In this document: one piece after another, positions 1 to 9,211 of the stretch
Numbering within the stretch: position 1 is the stretch's first letter
How the letters are laid out: each line of letters opens with the position of its first letter
From: Syntrophaceae bacterium UBA1062
GTDB taxonomy: Bacteria > Desulfobacterota > Desulfomonilia > UBA1062
Assembly (NCBI GenBank): GCA_002316295.1
Contig: DCDF01000042.1
Location: 1-48,798 of the forward strand
Direction of reading: 5' to 3'
DNA: 48,798 nt
Position numbers and translations under genes: made by a program
Notes under the pieces: model-generated
What the model was told of the DNA's origin: nothing
Seen by the model: the letters and a program-made list of their open reading frames with translations, nothing else
Database searches by the model: none

Positions 1-14
1 ATTTTGGCTGTCAA
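1..14 (-). promoter_or_regulatory. possible -35 element at window edge
   Basis: On the minus strand the first bases read CTTGACAGCCAAAAT, with a consensus TTGACA at 9-14. The same 14-base string recurs in the cold-shock promoter at 6432-6460. Any -10 box would lie outside the window, so the promoter would drive a leftward gene that is not visible here. Confidence 0.25.
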
Positions 15-94
15 GCCCTTTTCTGGCGTCGCCGCTTTTCACGGCGGGAAACCCCGGTTCAGAGGAGCATCCATCGCGTCTTTCAGGCCCCTCC

Positions 95-973
95 TTACAT
101 GCTTTCAGCGAGGCCGGTCTCCGCTTCCTCCGTTCCAAGAGCGGCTCTCGGACGCGTCTGGCCCTGTCTGTGCTCGTATACGTGGATGCCTCTCTGGGGG
201 AACGGTATGGAGACGCCCGCGGCGTCGAACTTCCTCTTCGCCTTTTCCAGGGTGTCGAAGTACACTCCCCAATAGTCGCCGGTCTTCACCCAGGCCCTTA
301 CCTCTAAATTCACTCTGCTTTCGGCAAGCTCCTTGACGATGATCATGGATTCGGGGTCCTTGAGAATGCGCGGATCGCTGTCGACGATGTTCTGAAGGAT
401 TCTGCGCACTTTGTCGATGTCGTCGCTGTAGCTCACTCCGAAGAGAAGGTCGACCCGCCTGGTCTCCTTGGCGGAATAGTTGGTGATGTTGTCGCCCATG
501 ATCTTGGCGTTGGGTACGATGATGGTCTTGTTGTCGGCCGTTCTCAGCACCGTGGTGAAAACCTGTATCCCTTCGACCGTGCCGGCAACTCCTGCGCCCT
601 CGATGTAGTCACCCGCCTTGAACGGCTTGAATATGATCAGGAGAAATCCGGCCGCGAAATTCGCCAGCGATCCCTGCAGGGCCAGGCCGATCGCCAGACC
701 GGCCGCGCCGATGACCGCGATGAACGAGGTTGTCTGAATCCCCAGCTGAGCGAGCGCCGCAAGGACCACGAAGGTCATCAGCGCGATATAGGTCAGGTGC
801 TCGACAAAGGATACGATGGTCCGATCCACCTTCCTGTTGTTCAGGAGCCGCTCGGTCAGCCGTGAAACGGCCTTGGCGATCCACCTCCCCACGACCAGGA
901 TAACCAGGGCCGCTGCTATCTTTATGCCGTAAAAAGTCACCAGTTCCTGCATGTTCCCCAACCATCCATCCAT
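95..973 (-). CDS. small-conductance mechanosensitive channel (MscS family)
   Basis: This 292-residue protein fits the short MscS type. It has three hydrophobic segments in the first ~115 residues. The third is the Gly/Ala-rich pore helix (AIGLALQGSLANFAAG), followed by the beta domain with the family signature GDYIE...GTVEGI and the PNAKI..D.I.N segment. MscS channels open under membrane tension and release solutes on osmotic downshock in the inner membrane. The ATG start has a strong ribosome site (GAGGAGG, 6 bases upstream). The length is close to E. coli MscS. The C-terminal ~20 residues are variable and charged. The gene is divergent from dprA and appears to stand alone. Confidence 0.93.
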   Translation of the reverse strand: MDGWLGNMQELVTFYGIKIAAALVILVVGRWIAKAVSRLTERLLNNRKVDRTIVSFVEHLTYIALMTFVVLAALAQLGIQTTSFIAVIGAAGLAIGLALQGSLANFAAGFLLIIFKPFKAGDYIEGAGVAGTVEGIQVFTTVLRTADNKTIIVPNAKIMGDNITNYSAKETRRVDLLFGVSYSDDIDKVRRILQNIVDSDPRILKDPESMIIVKELAESRVNLEVRAWVKTGDYWGVYFDTLEKAKRKFDAAGVSIPFPQRGIHVYEHRQGQTRPRAALGTEEAETGLAESM

Positions 974-1288
974 GTCGATCCTCCTCGGGACAGCTTTTAT
1001 TCGTCTCTATCCAGTGATTTGCCCATAAGCCCAGTGATCTGATGTTTATATACCCAATAGCCATCCGCGCCGATCTGTCAACGGCGATTCTCATTCTCAT
1101 TGAACGCCCCGCCCGCTTCCTGCATGAAGGGAGCCCTGCCGGCCGGGCCCTGGGCCGCGGCAATCTCCATACCCTTGAGGTGTTTCATCAGGGCGGGGAG
1201 TGGATGCCCCATCCTTGGGAGGCCCCGATCCGAACATAAACCATCTTGACAGAAAGCACAAACTTCCGTTAGCCTGCCAATCTCTATA
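974..1288. other. intergenic, mscS/dprA divergent region
   Basis: No gene is convincing here. The short frames on both strands are shadows of GC-rich sequence. The right end carries the putative dprA promoter. A nine-base word (CCAGTGATT/C) occurs twice near 1011-1042, without obvious meaning. Confidence 0.4.
1246..1275 (+). promoter_or_regulatory. putative promoter of dprA-topA-trmFO
   Basis: A consensus -35 TTGACA lies at 1246-1251, with a weak -10 (TAGCCT, 1270-1275) at 18 bp spacing. Transcription would begin near 1283, almost on the dprA start codon, implying a very short or absent leader. That fits the lack of a Shine-Dalgarno before 1289. The -10 is poor, so this is tentative. Confidence 0.35.
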
Positions 1289-2386
1289 ATGTGCGGGCTG
1301 AACATAAATAGAACAGATGCGTGGATTATCCTCGATCTCATCCCCGGTATCGGGCCCGTAAGTGTGCTGAAGCTCCTCGAGATATTTCACACCCCGGAAG
1401 CAATCATTTCCGCGCCGCCAGCGCGGATCAGGGAGCTGAACATCCTGAATGCGGCGCAGATACGCGGGATCGGCAGAGGACCGGACACCGAGGGCCTCGA
1501 ACGGGTGAAGAGCGCCCTGAACGAGTGCGGCGCCCGTGCGATCGCCTGGGACGACCCGGCGTACCCCAAGGCCTTGAAACAGATAGCGGACCCCCCTATG
1601 GTACTGTATGCGAGAGGTTCGCTGGACGACTTCGAGCCCGCGGTCGCGGTCGTGGGCACCAGGGCTCCCTCGCATTACGGGAGCGAGGTGGCGTACAGCC
1701 TGTCCCGCGGCTTGAGCGCGCGCGGCATCTCGGTAGTTTCGGGCCTCGCCCGGGGGATCGACACCCGGGCGCATACCGGAGCACTCGAGGGGGAGGGGAA
1801 GACCATTGCGGTCCTCGGAACCGGCATCGATATCGTCTATCCGCCGGAAAACGCCGCCCTGGCCGAGAAGATAGCGCTCAAGGGCGCCGTCGTTTCCGAG
1901 CTGCCGCCCGGCACCCCGCCCGACCCCGGTAATTTCCCCCGACGCAACCGGATCATTTCCGGGCTCTGCTCGGGGGTTATTGTGGTCGAGGCGGCGCTGC
2001 GTTCAGGCGCGCTCATCACGGCCCGTCTGGCCGGCGAGCAGGGCAGAACGGTCATGGCGGTTCCGGGGCCGGTGACAAACATGAGGGCGCAGGGTCCGCA
2101 CCGGCTCATCCGCGATGGGGCCGTGCTGGTGCGGGACGCGGACGATGTCGTGGCCGAGATCGCCCCCCAGATCAAGGGAATGATCGAATCGTCCGAAACG
2201 TCCGGGCAGACCGGGGACGAGATCCTCCGGCTCATCGGAGGCGGCGCGCTGAGCATCGACGAGATAGCCGGCGGACTGCACATGGACGTCGCCGAGGCGG
2301 CCAGGAGAGTCAGCATGCTGGAGTTGAAGGGTGAGATCGTGAGAATCGAGGGCAACAGATTTCAGGCAAGGAGCATACATGGCTAA
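1289..2386 (+). CDS. dprA: DNA-processing protein DprA
   Basis: DprA (Smf) binds incoming single-stranded DNA and loads RecA during natural transformation. The 365-residue product has an N-terminal helix-hairpin-helix/SAM-like part (LIPGIGPVSVLKLL), then the Rossmann core with VAVVGTRAPS, VVSGLARGIDTRAH, VLGTGIDIVYP, NFPRRNRIISGL and SGALITARLA. A C-terminal winged-helix region (about 310-360) ends in VRIEGNRFQ. All core motifs are intact and the length is normal. The ATG at 1289 has no clear ribosome site, so the true start could differ by a few codons. It overlaps topA by 8 bp and is the first gene of an operon order common in related bacteria. Confidence 0.96.
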   Translation: MCGLNINRTDAWIILDLIPGIGPVSVLKLLEIFHTPEAIISAPPARIRELNILNAAQIRGIGRGPDTEGLERVKSALNECGARAIAWDDPAYPKALKQIADPPMVLYARGSLDDFEPAVAVVGTRAPSHYGSEVAYSLSRGLSARGISVVSGLARGIDTRAHTGALEGEGKTIAVLGTGIDIVYPPENAALAEKIALKGAVVSELPPGTPPDPGNFPRRNRIISGLCSGVIVVEAALRSGALITARLAGEQGRTVMAVPGPVTNMRAQGPHRLIRDGAVLVRDADDVVAEIAPQIKGMIESSETSGQTGDEILRLIGGGALSIDEIAGGLHMDVAEAARRVSMLELKGEIVRIEGNRFQARSIHG

Positions 2387-4712
2387 ATCGCTCGTGATCG
2401 TGGAGTCGCCCACCAAGGCGAAGACGATAAAGAAATATCTCGGCAGGAACTACGAGGTCCACGCCACCATGGGGCACATCAAGGACCTGCCCAAAAGCGT
2501 GCTGGGAGTAGACATCGATGACGGATTCGCCCCCCACTACAGTGTCAAGCCCGAAAAACGAGAGACGGTGAAGAAACTGCGCAAGCTCGCGGAGTCGGCG
2601 GACAGGGTGTATCTGGCGTCGGACCCGGACCGTGAAGGCGAGGCCATCGCCTGGCATATCGCCGAGGAGCTGAAGAAGCCCGAGAACGCCGTGGGGAGGA
2701 TCATCTTCCACGAAATAACCAAAAAGGCCATCGATCAGGCCATAAAACAGCCCCAGCCTCTCAACAGCTCGCTCTACGACGCACAGAAGGCCAGGAGGGT
2801 CATGGACCGGATCGTGGGCTACACCATGAGCCCGCTCTTGTGGAAGCGGGTGAAGCGGGGGCTGTCCGGGGGGCGCGTTCAGTCCGTAGCGGTCCGGCTC
2901 ATCTGCATGCGGCAGGAGGAGATCGAGAAGTTCGTCTCCCAGGAATACTGGACCATCGACGCGTCCCTTCAGACGCCTGCGGGAGACGCGCTGACCGCCA
3001 GGGTCGTTGAACCCAAGGAGATCCCTGACGAGCAGAGCTCCCACCGGATAGCCGATCAGATCCGGGGGGCCGGACGCATCACCGTGGACAAAATCAAGAA
3101 GCAGGTGCGACAGAAGCATCCCCAGCCTCCATTCATCACCTCCACCCTCCAGCAGGCGGCGTCTTCGCGGCTGCGGTTCAGCGCCAAGAAGACCATGATG
3201 ATCGCCCAGCAGCTTTACGAGGGAGTCTCGCTTGCAGGAGGCGAGGTCACCGGCCTCATCACCTATATGCGCACCGACTCCCCGGTGGTGTCGGGAGAGG
3301 CGATCGGACAGGCGCGGTCGTTCATCCCCGAGGCCTTCGGCAAGGCCTATCTCCCGGACAAGCCCCGGCAGTATCGGGCCAAAAAGTCGGCACAGCAGGC
3401 CCACGAGGCCATCCGGCCCACGGATATCCGGCATACCCCGGAGGCTGTGAAGGCGCATCTGAACAAGGAGCAGCATGCTCTCTACGAGCTGATCTGGAGG
3501 CGGTTCGTCTCTTCTCAGATGGCGAGCGCCGTGTTCGACCAGACCGCTGTCGACATCAGGGCCGGGGAAATCGGTCTGCGCGCCGCGGGCTCCATCATGC
3601 GCTTCGACGGGTTTTTGAAGGTATACGGGAATCAGGATGAAAAGGACACTCTGCTGCCGGAGACCCTGGTCGAGGGCGACGTGCTCACACTCACAGACAT
3701 CTGCGAAAAGCAGCACTTCACCCAGCCGCCTCCCCGCTACACCGAGGCGAGCCTCATCAAGGAGCTCGAGGAACGAGGCATCGGCAGGCCCAGCACCTAT
3801 GCGCCCATTATCTCCACGATCCAGGAGCGCGGATACGTGAAAATGGAGCAGCGGGCCTTCGTGCCCACCGAGCTGGGCAGGGACGTGAACGATCTGCTGG
3901 TGAAGCACTACCCCAACATCCTCGACATCGGCTTCACCGCCCGGATGGAGGACTCTCTGGACGAGCTCGAGGAGGGCAAGACCGACTACGTCCGCACCAT
4001 GCACTCCTTCTACGATACATACAGGAAGGAGCACGAGCAGGCCGCTTCGGAGATGAAGAACCTGAGGGCCGAGCACCGGCCTTCGGGCGTCAAATGCGAT
4101 ATCTGCGGCAAAGAGATGCTCATCAAGCTGGGAAAGAACGGCTATTTCCTCGGCTGCTCGGGATATCCCGGCTGCACCAGCACCAAAGAGTTCACCCGGG
4201 ACGAAAACGGCAGGATCCACCCCGTGGAGACGGCCGAGCCCGAGCCTACCGGCGAGGTGTGCGAGAAGTGCGGCTCGCCCATGGTGCTCAAGAAAGGCAA
4301 GTTTGGTCCCTTCCTCGCGTGCAGTGCATATCCCGCGTGCTCCAACACGAGGCCGGCAGTCAAGACCGAGGCGACCGACAAGGTGTGCGAGAAGTGCGGC
4401 TCGCCCATGGTGGTCAGGAGCGGGCGATACGGGCCGTTCCTCGCCTGCAGCAACTACCCCGCATGCAAAAACATCCAGCCCTTCCCCCTGGGCATCAGAT
4501 GCGCGGTGCCGGGGTGCCCGGGAGAGATCCAACAGCAGCGCTCCCGCAGGGGCAAGATGTATTACTCCTGCTCGGAGAAGGGGTGCTCCTTCATCAGCTG
4601 GTCCAGACCGGTCGAGAGGAAATGCCCGTCGTGCGGCGCCGGGTTCATGACGAAAAAGGGCAAGACGCTCGTCTGCCCCAACCCGCAGTGCGGACACAGT
4701 GAAGACGAGTAG
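2379..4712 (+). CDS. topA: DNA topoisomerase I with five C-terminal zinc ribbons
   Basis: Type IA topoisomerase that relaxes negative supercoils through a 5'-phosphotyrosine intermediate. The 777-residue protein opens with the Toprim domain (LVIVESPTKAKTI; acidic triad in ASDPDREGEA). The active-site tyrosine is Tyr296 in GLITYMRTDS, and PSTYAPIISTIQERGYV marks the core end. From about residue 570 there are four-cysteine ribbons in series: three of the CxxCG...GxFLxCS.YPxC type, one CAVPGCPG...CSEKGC type and a terminal CPSCG...CPNPQCG. Five ribbons is on the high side for the family. It overlaps dprA by 8 bp and trmFO by 14 bp, so the three genes are probably translationally coupled. Confidence 0.97.
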   Translation: MAKSLVIVESPTKAKTIKKYLGRNYEVHATMGHIKDLPKSVLGVDIDDGFAPHYSVKPEKRETVKKLRKLAESADRVYLASDPDREGEAIAWHIAEELKKPENAVGRIIFHEITKKAIDQAIKQPQPLNSSLYDAQKARRVMDRIVGYTMSPLLWKRVKRGLSGGRVQSVAVRLICMRQEEIEKFVSQEYWTIDASLQTPAGDALTARVVEPKEIPDEQSSHRIADQIRGAGRITVDKIKKQVRQKHPQPPFITSTLQQAASSRLRFSAKKTMMIAQQLYEGVSLAGGEVTGLITYMRTDSPVVSGEAIGQARSFIPEAFGKAYLPDKPRQYRAKKSAQQAHEAIRPTDIRHTPEAVKAHLNKEQHALYELIWRRFVSSQMASAVFDQTAVDIRAGEIGLRAAGSIMRFDGFLKVYGNQDEKDTLLPETLVEGDVLTLTDICEKQHFTQPPPRYTEASLIKELEERGIGRPSTYAPIISTIQERGYVKMEQRAFVPTELGRDVNDLLVKHYPNILDIGFTARMEDSLDELEEGKTDYVRTMHSFYDTYRKEHEQAASEMKNLRAEHRPSGVKCDICGKEMLIKLGKNGYFLGCSGYPGCTSTKEFTRDENGRIHPVETAEPEPTGEVCEKCGSPMVLKKGKFGPFLACSAYPACSNTRPAVKTEATDKVCEKCGSPMVVRSGRYGPFLACSNYPACKNIQPFPLGIRCAVPGCPGEIQQQRSRRGKMYYSCSEKGCSFISWSRPVERKCPSCGAGFMTKKGKTLVCPNPQCGHSEDE

Positions 4713-6018
4713 CGTGATCCGGATCGTCGGCGGAGGGCTGGCCGGTGTGGAGGCGGCGCACCTCCTGGCCGGCAGAGGCCTTCGTGTCGAACTCTTCGAG
4801 ATGCGGCCGCAGGCAAGCACTCCCGCCCACACCACCGGGCTCCTGGGCGAGCTCGTGTGCAGCAACTCGCTCAAAGGAACCGATCCACAGACAGCCCACG
4901 GCCTGCTCAAGAAAGAGCTCGCGCGCCTGGATTCCCTCGTCCTCGCTACGGCCTTCGAGACGAGGGTCCCCGCAGGCAAGGCCCTGGCCGTGGACCGCGA
5001 GGCGTTTGCGGCCGCGATCACCCGCAGGATCGAATCGAACGAGAACATCCGGATCATCCGGGAGGAGGTCTGTGAGATCGATGCAGATATGCCCACCATC
5101 GTGGCCACCGGCCCGCTCACCTCGGAGAGGCTGGCGGCGCGCCTGGCCGAAATGGCGGGAAGCGACCGGCTGTTCTTCTACGACGCCATCTCGCCCATTG
5201 TCGACGCCCGGAGCATCGACTACAGCAGGGCGTTCTTCGGCTCCCGCTGGGATACCGGAAGCACCGACTACCTGAACTGCCCGTTGAGCAGGGAGGAATA
5301 CGAACACTTCGTGGCGGAGCTGCTGGAGGCTGACCGGGTGCATGCCCATGCGTTCGAGGACGTGCGGTTTTTCGATGCGTGCCTGCCCGTGGAGGTCATT
5401 GCGGGGCGCGGGAGCGAATCGCTCCGGTACGGCCCCATGCGGCCGGTGGGCATAGTAAACCCGGCGGACGGGAGGCGTCCGTATGCCGTGGTGCAGCTGC
5501 GAAGAGAGAACCTCAAAGGCGACGCCTATAATATGGTTGGATTTCAGACGCGCCTCACCTATCCCGAGCAGAAGAGGATCTTCTCTCTGATCCCGGCGCT
5601 GTCAGGCGCCGTGTTCCACCGCTACGGGAGCATCCACCGCAACACCTATCTCGACTCGCCCCGGGTGCTGAAGACGGACTTCAGCATCAGGGGACATCCT
5701 CGCACCTTTCTCGCAGGCCAGCTGACCGGCGTCGAGGGCTATCTGGAGTCCGCCGCCGCCGGAATCTATGCGGGCCTGGGCCTTCTCTCACACCTGAAGG
5801 GCGGGGAGCTGCCCGTCCCGCCTGCCGACACTGCGCTGGGTGCGCTCGTTCAGTACGTCACGGAACCACGTGAAGAGAGGTTCCAGCCTTCGAACATCAA
5901 TTTCGGGATCATGCAGGACCCGGGGGAGATTCACAGGAAAAGGAGAAGGGAGGCTCGGCTTGAGCGAGAGTACAGGTCATTTGAGAACTGGATTGATTCG
6001 CTGTCCGGTTTGATCTGA
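4699..6018 (+). CDS. trmFO: folate-dependent tRNA (uracil-54) methyltransferase TrmFO
   Basis: TrmFO makes ribothymidine-54 in the tRNA T-loop, using methylenetetrahydrofolate and FADH2. The 439-residue protein has the N-terminal FAD motif GGGLAGVEAA, the strongly conserved LGELVCSNSLKG (Cys54) and FFDACLPVEV (Cys228); these match the two cysteines considered functional in the family. PMRPVGI and TGVEGYLESAA near the end are also typical. The annotated start is a GTG inside topA (14 bp overlap). A second in-frame GTG at 4714, just after the topA stop, is equally possible, as neither has a strong ribosome site. It closes the operon and faces the cold-shock gene. Confidence 0.96.
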   Translation: MKTSSVIRIVGGGLAGVEAAHLLAGRGLRVELFEMRPQASTPAHTTGLLGELVCSNSLKGTDPQTAHGLLKKELARLDSLVLATAFETRVPAGKALAVDREAFAAAITRRIESNENIRIIREEVCEIDADMPTIVATGPLTSERLAARLAEMAGSDRLFFYDAISPIVDARSIDYSRAFFGSRWDTGSTDYLNCPLSREEYEHFVAELLEADRVHAHAFEDVRFFDACLPVEVIAGRGSESLRYGPMRPVGIVNPADGRRPYAVVQLRRENLKGDAYNMVGFQTRLTYPEQKRIFSLIPALSGAVFHRYGSIHRNTYLDSPRVLKTDFSIRGHPRTFLAGQLTGVEGYLESAAAGIYAGLGLLSHLKGGELPVPPADTALGALVQYVTEPREERFQPSNINFGIMQDPGEIHRKRRREARLEREYRSFENWIDSLSGLI

Positions 6019-6041
6019 GTGACGCACTGAATGTATTGACC

Positions 6042-6061
6042 GGGGCAGGAAGCCCTGCCCC
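6042..6061. terminator. bidirectional terminator between trmFO and the cold-shock gene
   Basis: GGGGCAGG at 6042-6049 pairs perfectly with CCTGCCCC at 6054-6061 across a four-base AAGC loop. It lies between two convergent stop codons. The following TT is short, so termination on the plus strand may be imperfect. Confidence 0.65.
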
Positions 6062-6075
6062 TTGAGTTCATCAGG

Positions 6076-6276
6076 CTATGCCTTCATTACGTTTGCTGCC
6101 TGCGGGCCTTTGGGGCCCTTCACCACCTCGAATACGACTTTGTCTCCCTCTGCAAGTGTTTTGAATCCATCTTGCTTAATGGCTGAATAATGCACGAACA
6201 CGTCGTTGCCGCCATCTTCCGTGATGAACCCGAAGCCCTTTTTCTCATTGAACCACTTAACTGTTCCTGTAGCCAT
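6076..6276 (-). CDS. cold-shock domain protein (CspA family)
   Basis: A 66-residue OB-fold RNA chaperone with the complete family signature: GTVKWFNEKKGFGFI (RNP1), DVFVHYSAI (RNP2), then FEVVKGPKGPQAANV. Such proteins melt secondary structure in RNA; some are cold-induced and others constitutive. The ATG at 6276 is chosen because the protein then begins MATGTVKW as in the family and has GGAGG 7 bases upstream; an upstream in-frame codon adds 12 unrelated residues. It is monocistronic, with its own promoter and a ~150-nt leader, an arrangement usual for cspA-type genes. Confidence 0.97.
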   Translation of the reverse strand: MATGTVKWFNEKKGFGFITEDGGNDVFVHYSAIKQDGFKTLAEGDKVVFEVVKGPKGPQAANVMKA

Positions 6277-6297
6277 GCACTTACCTCCGTTTGCAGC

Positions 6298-6322
6298 CCC
6301 TTTCTCTGGCAAGGAGAAAGGG
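6298..6322 (-). promoter_or_regulatory. stem-loop in cold-shock mRNA leader
   Basis: CCCTTTCTC (6298-6306) and GAGAAAGGG (6314-6322) form a perfect 9-bp stem with a 7-base loop. It lies just upstream of the Shine-Dalgarno of the cold-shock gene. In cspA-type leaders such structure modulates translation and stability with temperature; that role is inferred here. Confidence 0.5.
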
Positions 6323-6431
6323 CCCGTAATGCTGTTGTCTGGAAAAACGGACTTCCCAGAAACCTTAGGAAAACTTACAGAGGGTTTTACCGCGGGTTAC
6401 TGTGGTAATTTCGTATTCCAGCTGAATTTAA

Positions 6432-6460
6432 TCTATAAAGAGAAAATTTTTGGCTGTCAA
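6432..6460 (-). promoter_or_regulatory. sigma-70-type promoter of the cold-shock gene
   Basis: On the minus strand, TTGACA (6455-6460), a 17-bp A/T-rich spacer, then TATAGA (6432-6437). This predicts a start near 6425 and a leader of about 150 nt before the ATG at 6276. It is one of the best promoter matches in the window. Confidence 0.7.
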
Positions 6461-6666
6461 GAAAAAGAGATGAAATCCATGAGGAAATTGATAGTCTTGC
6501 ATGCCGAATGAATTTCATGCCTGCCTGCATCTCACTTGTAAGTCAGCTCTTTTTTCCCAGATACCCCTTGAAGCCCTCTGATGAAGTTGGTATGCATCAT
6601 TCTAAAAAAGGCGAAGGAAGATCCGCCCAGAGGCCCCCACGCCTAAAAATCAGAGGAGCGGCCGGG
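6461..6666. other. intergenic upstream of pepD
   Basis: The reading frame that continues upstream of the pepD ATG is open from 6508, but its translation has no family resemblance and no ribosome site. I read it as untranslated leader. No clear plus-strand promoter was found. Confidence 0.4.
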
Positions 6667-8130
6667 ATGACGAAGGCAGTAGCCGGGCTGAAGCCCGAGG
6701 CTTTGTGGAGATATTTCCAGGAGATCTCGCTGATACCGAGAGAATCGAAGCACGAAGACGAGATCAGAAAGTACGCGGCCGGACAGGCGAAGCGGCTGGG
6801 ACTCAGGCATGCGATCGATAAGGCCGGCAATGTGGTGGTGTACAAGCAGGGCGGGCGCCCGGGCAGGGCGGTCATCCTCCAGTCTCACATGGACATGGTC
6901 TGCGAGAAGGACAAAAACACCGCCCACGACTTTCGGAAAGACCCGATCACCCTCGCGAGGTCAGGCGACTGGATCCTTGCTGAGGGTACGACGCTCGGCG
7001 CAGACAACGGTATCGGAGTGGCCGCCATGCTCGCTCTCATGGAGGACGACTCGCTCGTCCACCCCGACCTGGAGCTTCTCTTCACCATCGACGAGGAGAC
7101 CGGACTCACGGGCGCCAACCTGCTCGACACCAGGCTTCTCTCGGGCAGAACGCTGATCAACCTCGACTCGGAGGAAGACGGCACCTTCATTATCGGCTGC
7201 GCGGGCGGAAGAAGCACCCACGTGAGTCTAAGCGTCTCGGCCGAAGACGTTCCGGGAGAGACGGCGCCCGTGCTCGTCAAGGTCACCGGACTTCTGGGCG
7301 GCCACTCCGGCACCGACATCCACCGGGGCCGCGGCAATGCGATCAAGCTTCTCGTCCGGTTCCTCAAGGATATCCTCACCGAGGCGCCCTATCGCCTCGT
7401 CAGCCTCTCGGGCGGCAGCAAGCACAATGTCATCCCCCGGGAGGCGGAGGCGGTCATCCTCGTGAATCCCGGGGATGTGGAATCACTGCGGCAGTCGGCC
7501 GCGCGCTGTGCAGAGGAATTTTCCGCAGAGCTCAGGGGCATTGACGACGGGGTTAAGATCCTGCTCCAGGAAGGCGGAGCGTCGGAACAGCGGGCGATCT
7601 CGACCTCGGACGCGGCCAGGCTCCTCGATCTCGTCCACGCCCTGCCCCATGGAGTGATGGCTGCGAACGCTTCTGAGGGGAGCCCGGCGGCCACATCGAC
7701 AAACCTCGCGGTGCTGAGCCCCGCAGATCTCAGGTACGATATAATCACCAGCCAGCGGAGCATCTTCACCTCGTCCATGCTGGACGTTTCCGAGATGATC
7801 GCCTCGATTGCCAGGATGGCGGGAGCCTCCGCAGAGAAGCTCCACGACTATCCGGCTTGGAGGCCTGACCCGGACTCGGGGATTTTGAAGACCTCCCGGC
7901 AGGTGTACATGGAGCTCTTCGGAGAGGAGCCGAGGGCGGAGGTCATCCACGCAGGTCTCGAGTGCGCGGTGTTCGCAGAGAAAATGCCCGGGCTCGACAT
8001 GATCTCGTTCGGGCCAACGATCGAGCAGGCCCACTCGCCTTCCGAGCGGGTGCTCATCCCCACGATGGAGAAAATGTGGGCCCTCCTCACCACGCTTCTG
8101 AGCAGGCTGTCCGAGGAATCCTCGGGATAG
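6667..8130 (+). CDS. pepD: aminoacyl-histidine dipeptidase (PepD, M20 family)
   Basis: A zinc dipeptidase of family M20C that cleaves Xaa-His and other dipeptides in the cytosol. The 487-residue product matches E. coli PepD in length. Visible metal-site motifs are LQSHMDMVCEKD (His74, Asp76), TLGADNGIG, and the catalytic/metal acidic pair in IDEETGLTGA. The lid/dimer domain signature LLGGHSGTDIHRGRGNAIK and a late ...SFGPTIEQAHSPSERV with the last metal histidine are also present. The ATG at 6667 has AGAGGAG 8 bases upstream and starts the protein just before the conserved LKPEALWRYFQEI. It is a single gene, with no visible operon partner. Confidence 0.95.
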   Translation: MTKAVAGLKPEALWRYFQEISLIPRESKHEDEIRKYAAGQAKRLGLRHAIDKAGNVVVYKQGGRPGRAVILQSHMDMVCEKDKNTAHDFRKDPITLARSGDWILAEGTTLGADNGIGVAAMLALMEDDSLVHPDLELLFTIDEETGLTGANLLDTRLLSGRTLINLDSEEDGTFIIGCAGGRSTHVSLSVSAEDVPGETAPVLVKVTGLLGGHSGTDIHRGRGNAIKLLVRFLKDILTEAPYRLVSLSGGSKHNVIPREAEAVILVNPGDVESLRQSAARCAEEFSAELRGIDDGVKILLQEGGASEQRAISTSDAARLLDLVHALPHGVMAANASEGSPAATSTNLAVLSPADLRYDIITSQRSIFTSSMLDVSEMIASIARMAGASAEKLHDYPAWRPDPDSGILKTSRQVYMELFGEEPRAEVIHAGLECAVFAEKMPGLDMISFGPTIEQAHSPSERVLIPTMEKMWALLTTLLSRLSEESSG

Positions 8131-8388
8131 GGCGCGCGCCGGCGCGAAAGCCCCTCTTCCGGCAAAGGCCGTGGATATTCCGTGCAATAATCATACAATG
8201 GGTTGTCTTCCGGCCTGTAAGGGTATACACTGAGGGCAGAAATGAAAAACGCCGTGAGCTCGGCTTACGGGATATATATCGAAAGGCTGTATTTTTATAT
8301 CCTCTCCCGTATTCCCCCCAGGGGGAACAGGGAGCGGCGACCCGGCTGAAGACCGCCGGGAATCTTCGGTTTGCATGAGGTGATATCT

Positions 8389-9084
8389 ATGAAGGACGGC
8401 TACTGGTTGATGGGGTTTCAGTATGAGCTTACGGGCAGTCTCTACAGCCTGGGGCGGATCCCCCGGTGCAAGGTCGCCATGCTGGAGCGCCTGAAGCCGG
8501 GCGACAAGCTGCTCGTCGCGGGTGTGGGCCACGGTACTGAGGCGATAGAAGCCGCCGGCAGAGGAGTCGACGTCACGGCCGTCGACATCTCGAAAACCAT
8601 GCTCAAGTACATGCAGAAAAAAATCGACCGGGTGAAGCCGAACAGACCGATCCGGATGGTCAACAACGACATCCTTCAGGTGAAGTATCCGGCCGAGTTT
8701 GACATGGTCATTGCCAACTACTTTCTGAACGTGTTCCCCCAGGAAAAGATGCTCGCGATCCTCACCCACCTCACCACTTTCGTGAAGCCGGGGGGCTTCA
8801 TGGTGATCGGAGACTTCACCCTGCCCCGTGAGGGGGGGAGGTTCTACCGTGCGTTCCAGACTGCCTACTGGTACGTCGCCGCGTTCATCTACTGGCTCAC
8901 CGCGGACAACGCCGTGCACCCCATCTACGACTACCCCGCGCTGCTGAAGTCTTTGGGCTTCGAGATCGAGGAGATCAAGCACTTCAAAATGCTGGGCATG
9001 AACTGCCACTGGTCCATACTGGGCCGGAAAAGGGCCGGAAACGAGAGCTCGCCCAAGTCAGCTGCGGAGCAGCAGAGCGCATGA
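8389..9084 (+). CDS. class I SAM-dependent methyltransferase
   Basis: A 231-residue protein with a Rossmann-type SAM-binding core. Motif I is LLVAGVGHGTEAIEAA, followed by the acidic VTAVDISKTML, then MVNNDILQVKYPAEFDMVIANYFLNVF and KPGGFMVIGDF. These match the UbiE/COQ5-like small-molecule methyltransferases. The substrate cannot be read from the sequence. The C-terminal third has a hydrophobic stretch (TAYWYVAAFIYWL) that may contact membrane or a lipophilic substrate. The ATG at 8389 is favoured over a TTG 18 bases upstream because GAGG sits 8 bases before it. It is convergent with the DUF2156 gene. Confidence 0.88.
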   Translation: MKDGYWLMGFQYELTGSLYSLGRIPRCKVAMLERLKPGDKLLVAGVGHGTEAIEAAGRGVDVTAVDISKTMLKYMQKKIDRVKPNRPIRMVNNDILQVKYPAEFDMVIANYFLNVFPQEKMLAILTHLTTFVKPGGFMVIGDFTLPREGGRFYRAFQTAYWYVAAFIYWLTADNAVHPIYDYPALLKSLGFEIEEIKHFKMLGMNCHWSILGRKRAGNESSPKSAAEQQSA

Positions 9085-9211
9085 GGCAGTAAAGCACGAG
9101 CATGCCCCCGTGACGACCACAGAGAAGGCCGCAGGGAGGATATGCGAATGGATTGCAGAGCCGATGACCGGGCGGCCCCACACGCGCTCGGAGCGATGGC
9201 GGGGGCTCTGA

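Noticed and set aside
1285..1290. TATAAT directly before dprA as a -10 box
   Set aside because: It overlaps the start codon and the TTGACA is 33 bp away; transcription would begin inside the gene.
2310..5120. A 936-codon open frame on the minus strand opposite topA and trmFO
   Set aside because: It mirrors two well-supported genes in GC-rich DNA, has no domain resemblance and consists of Arg/Gly/Leu-rich shadow translation.
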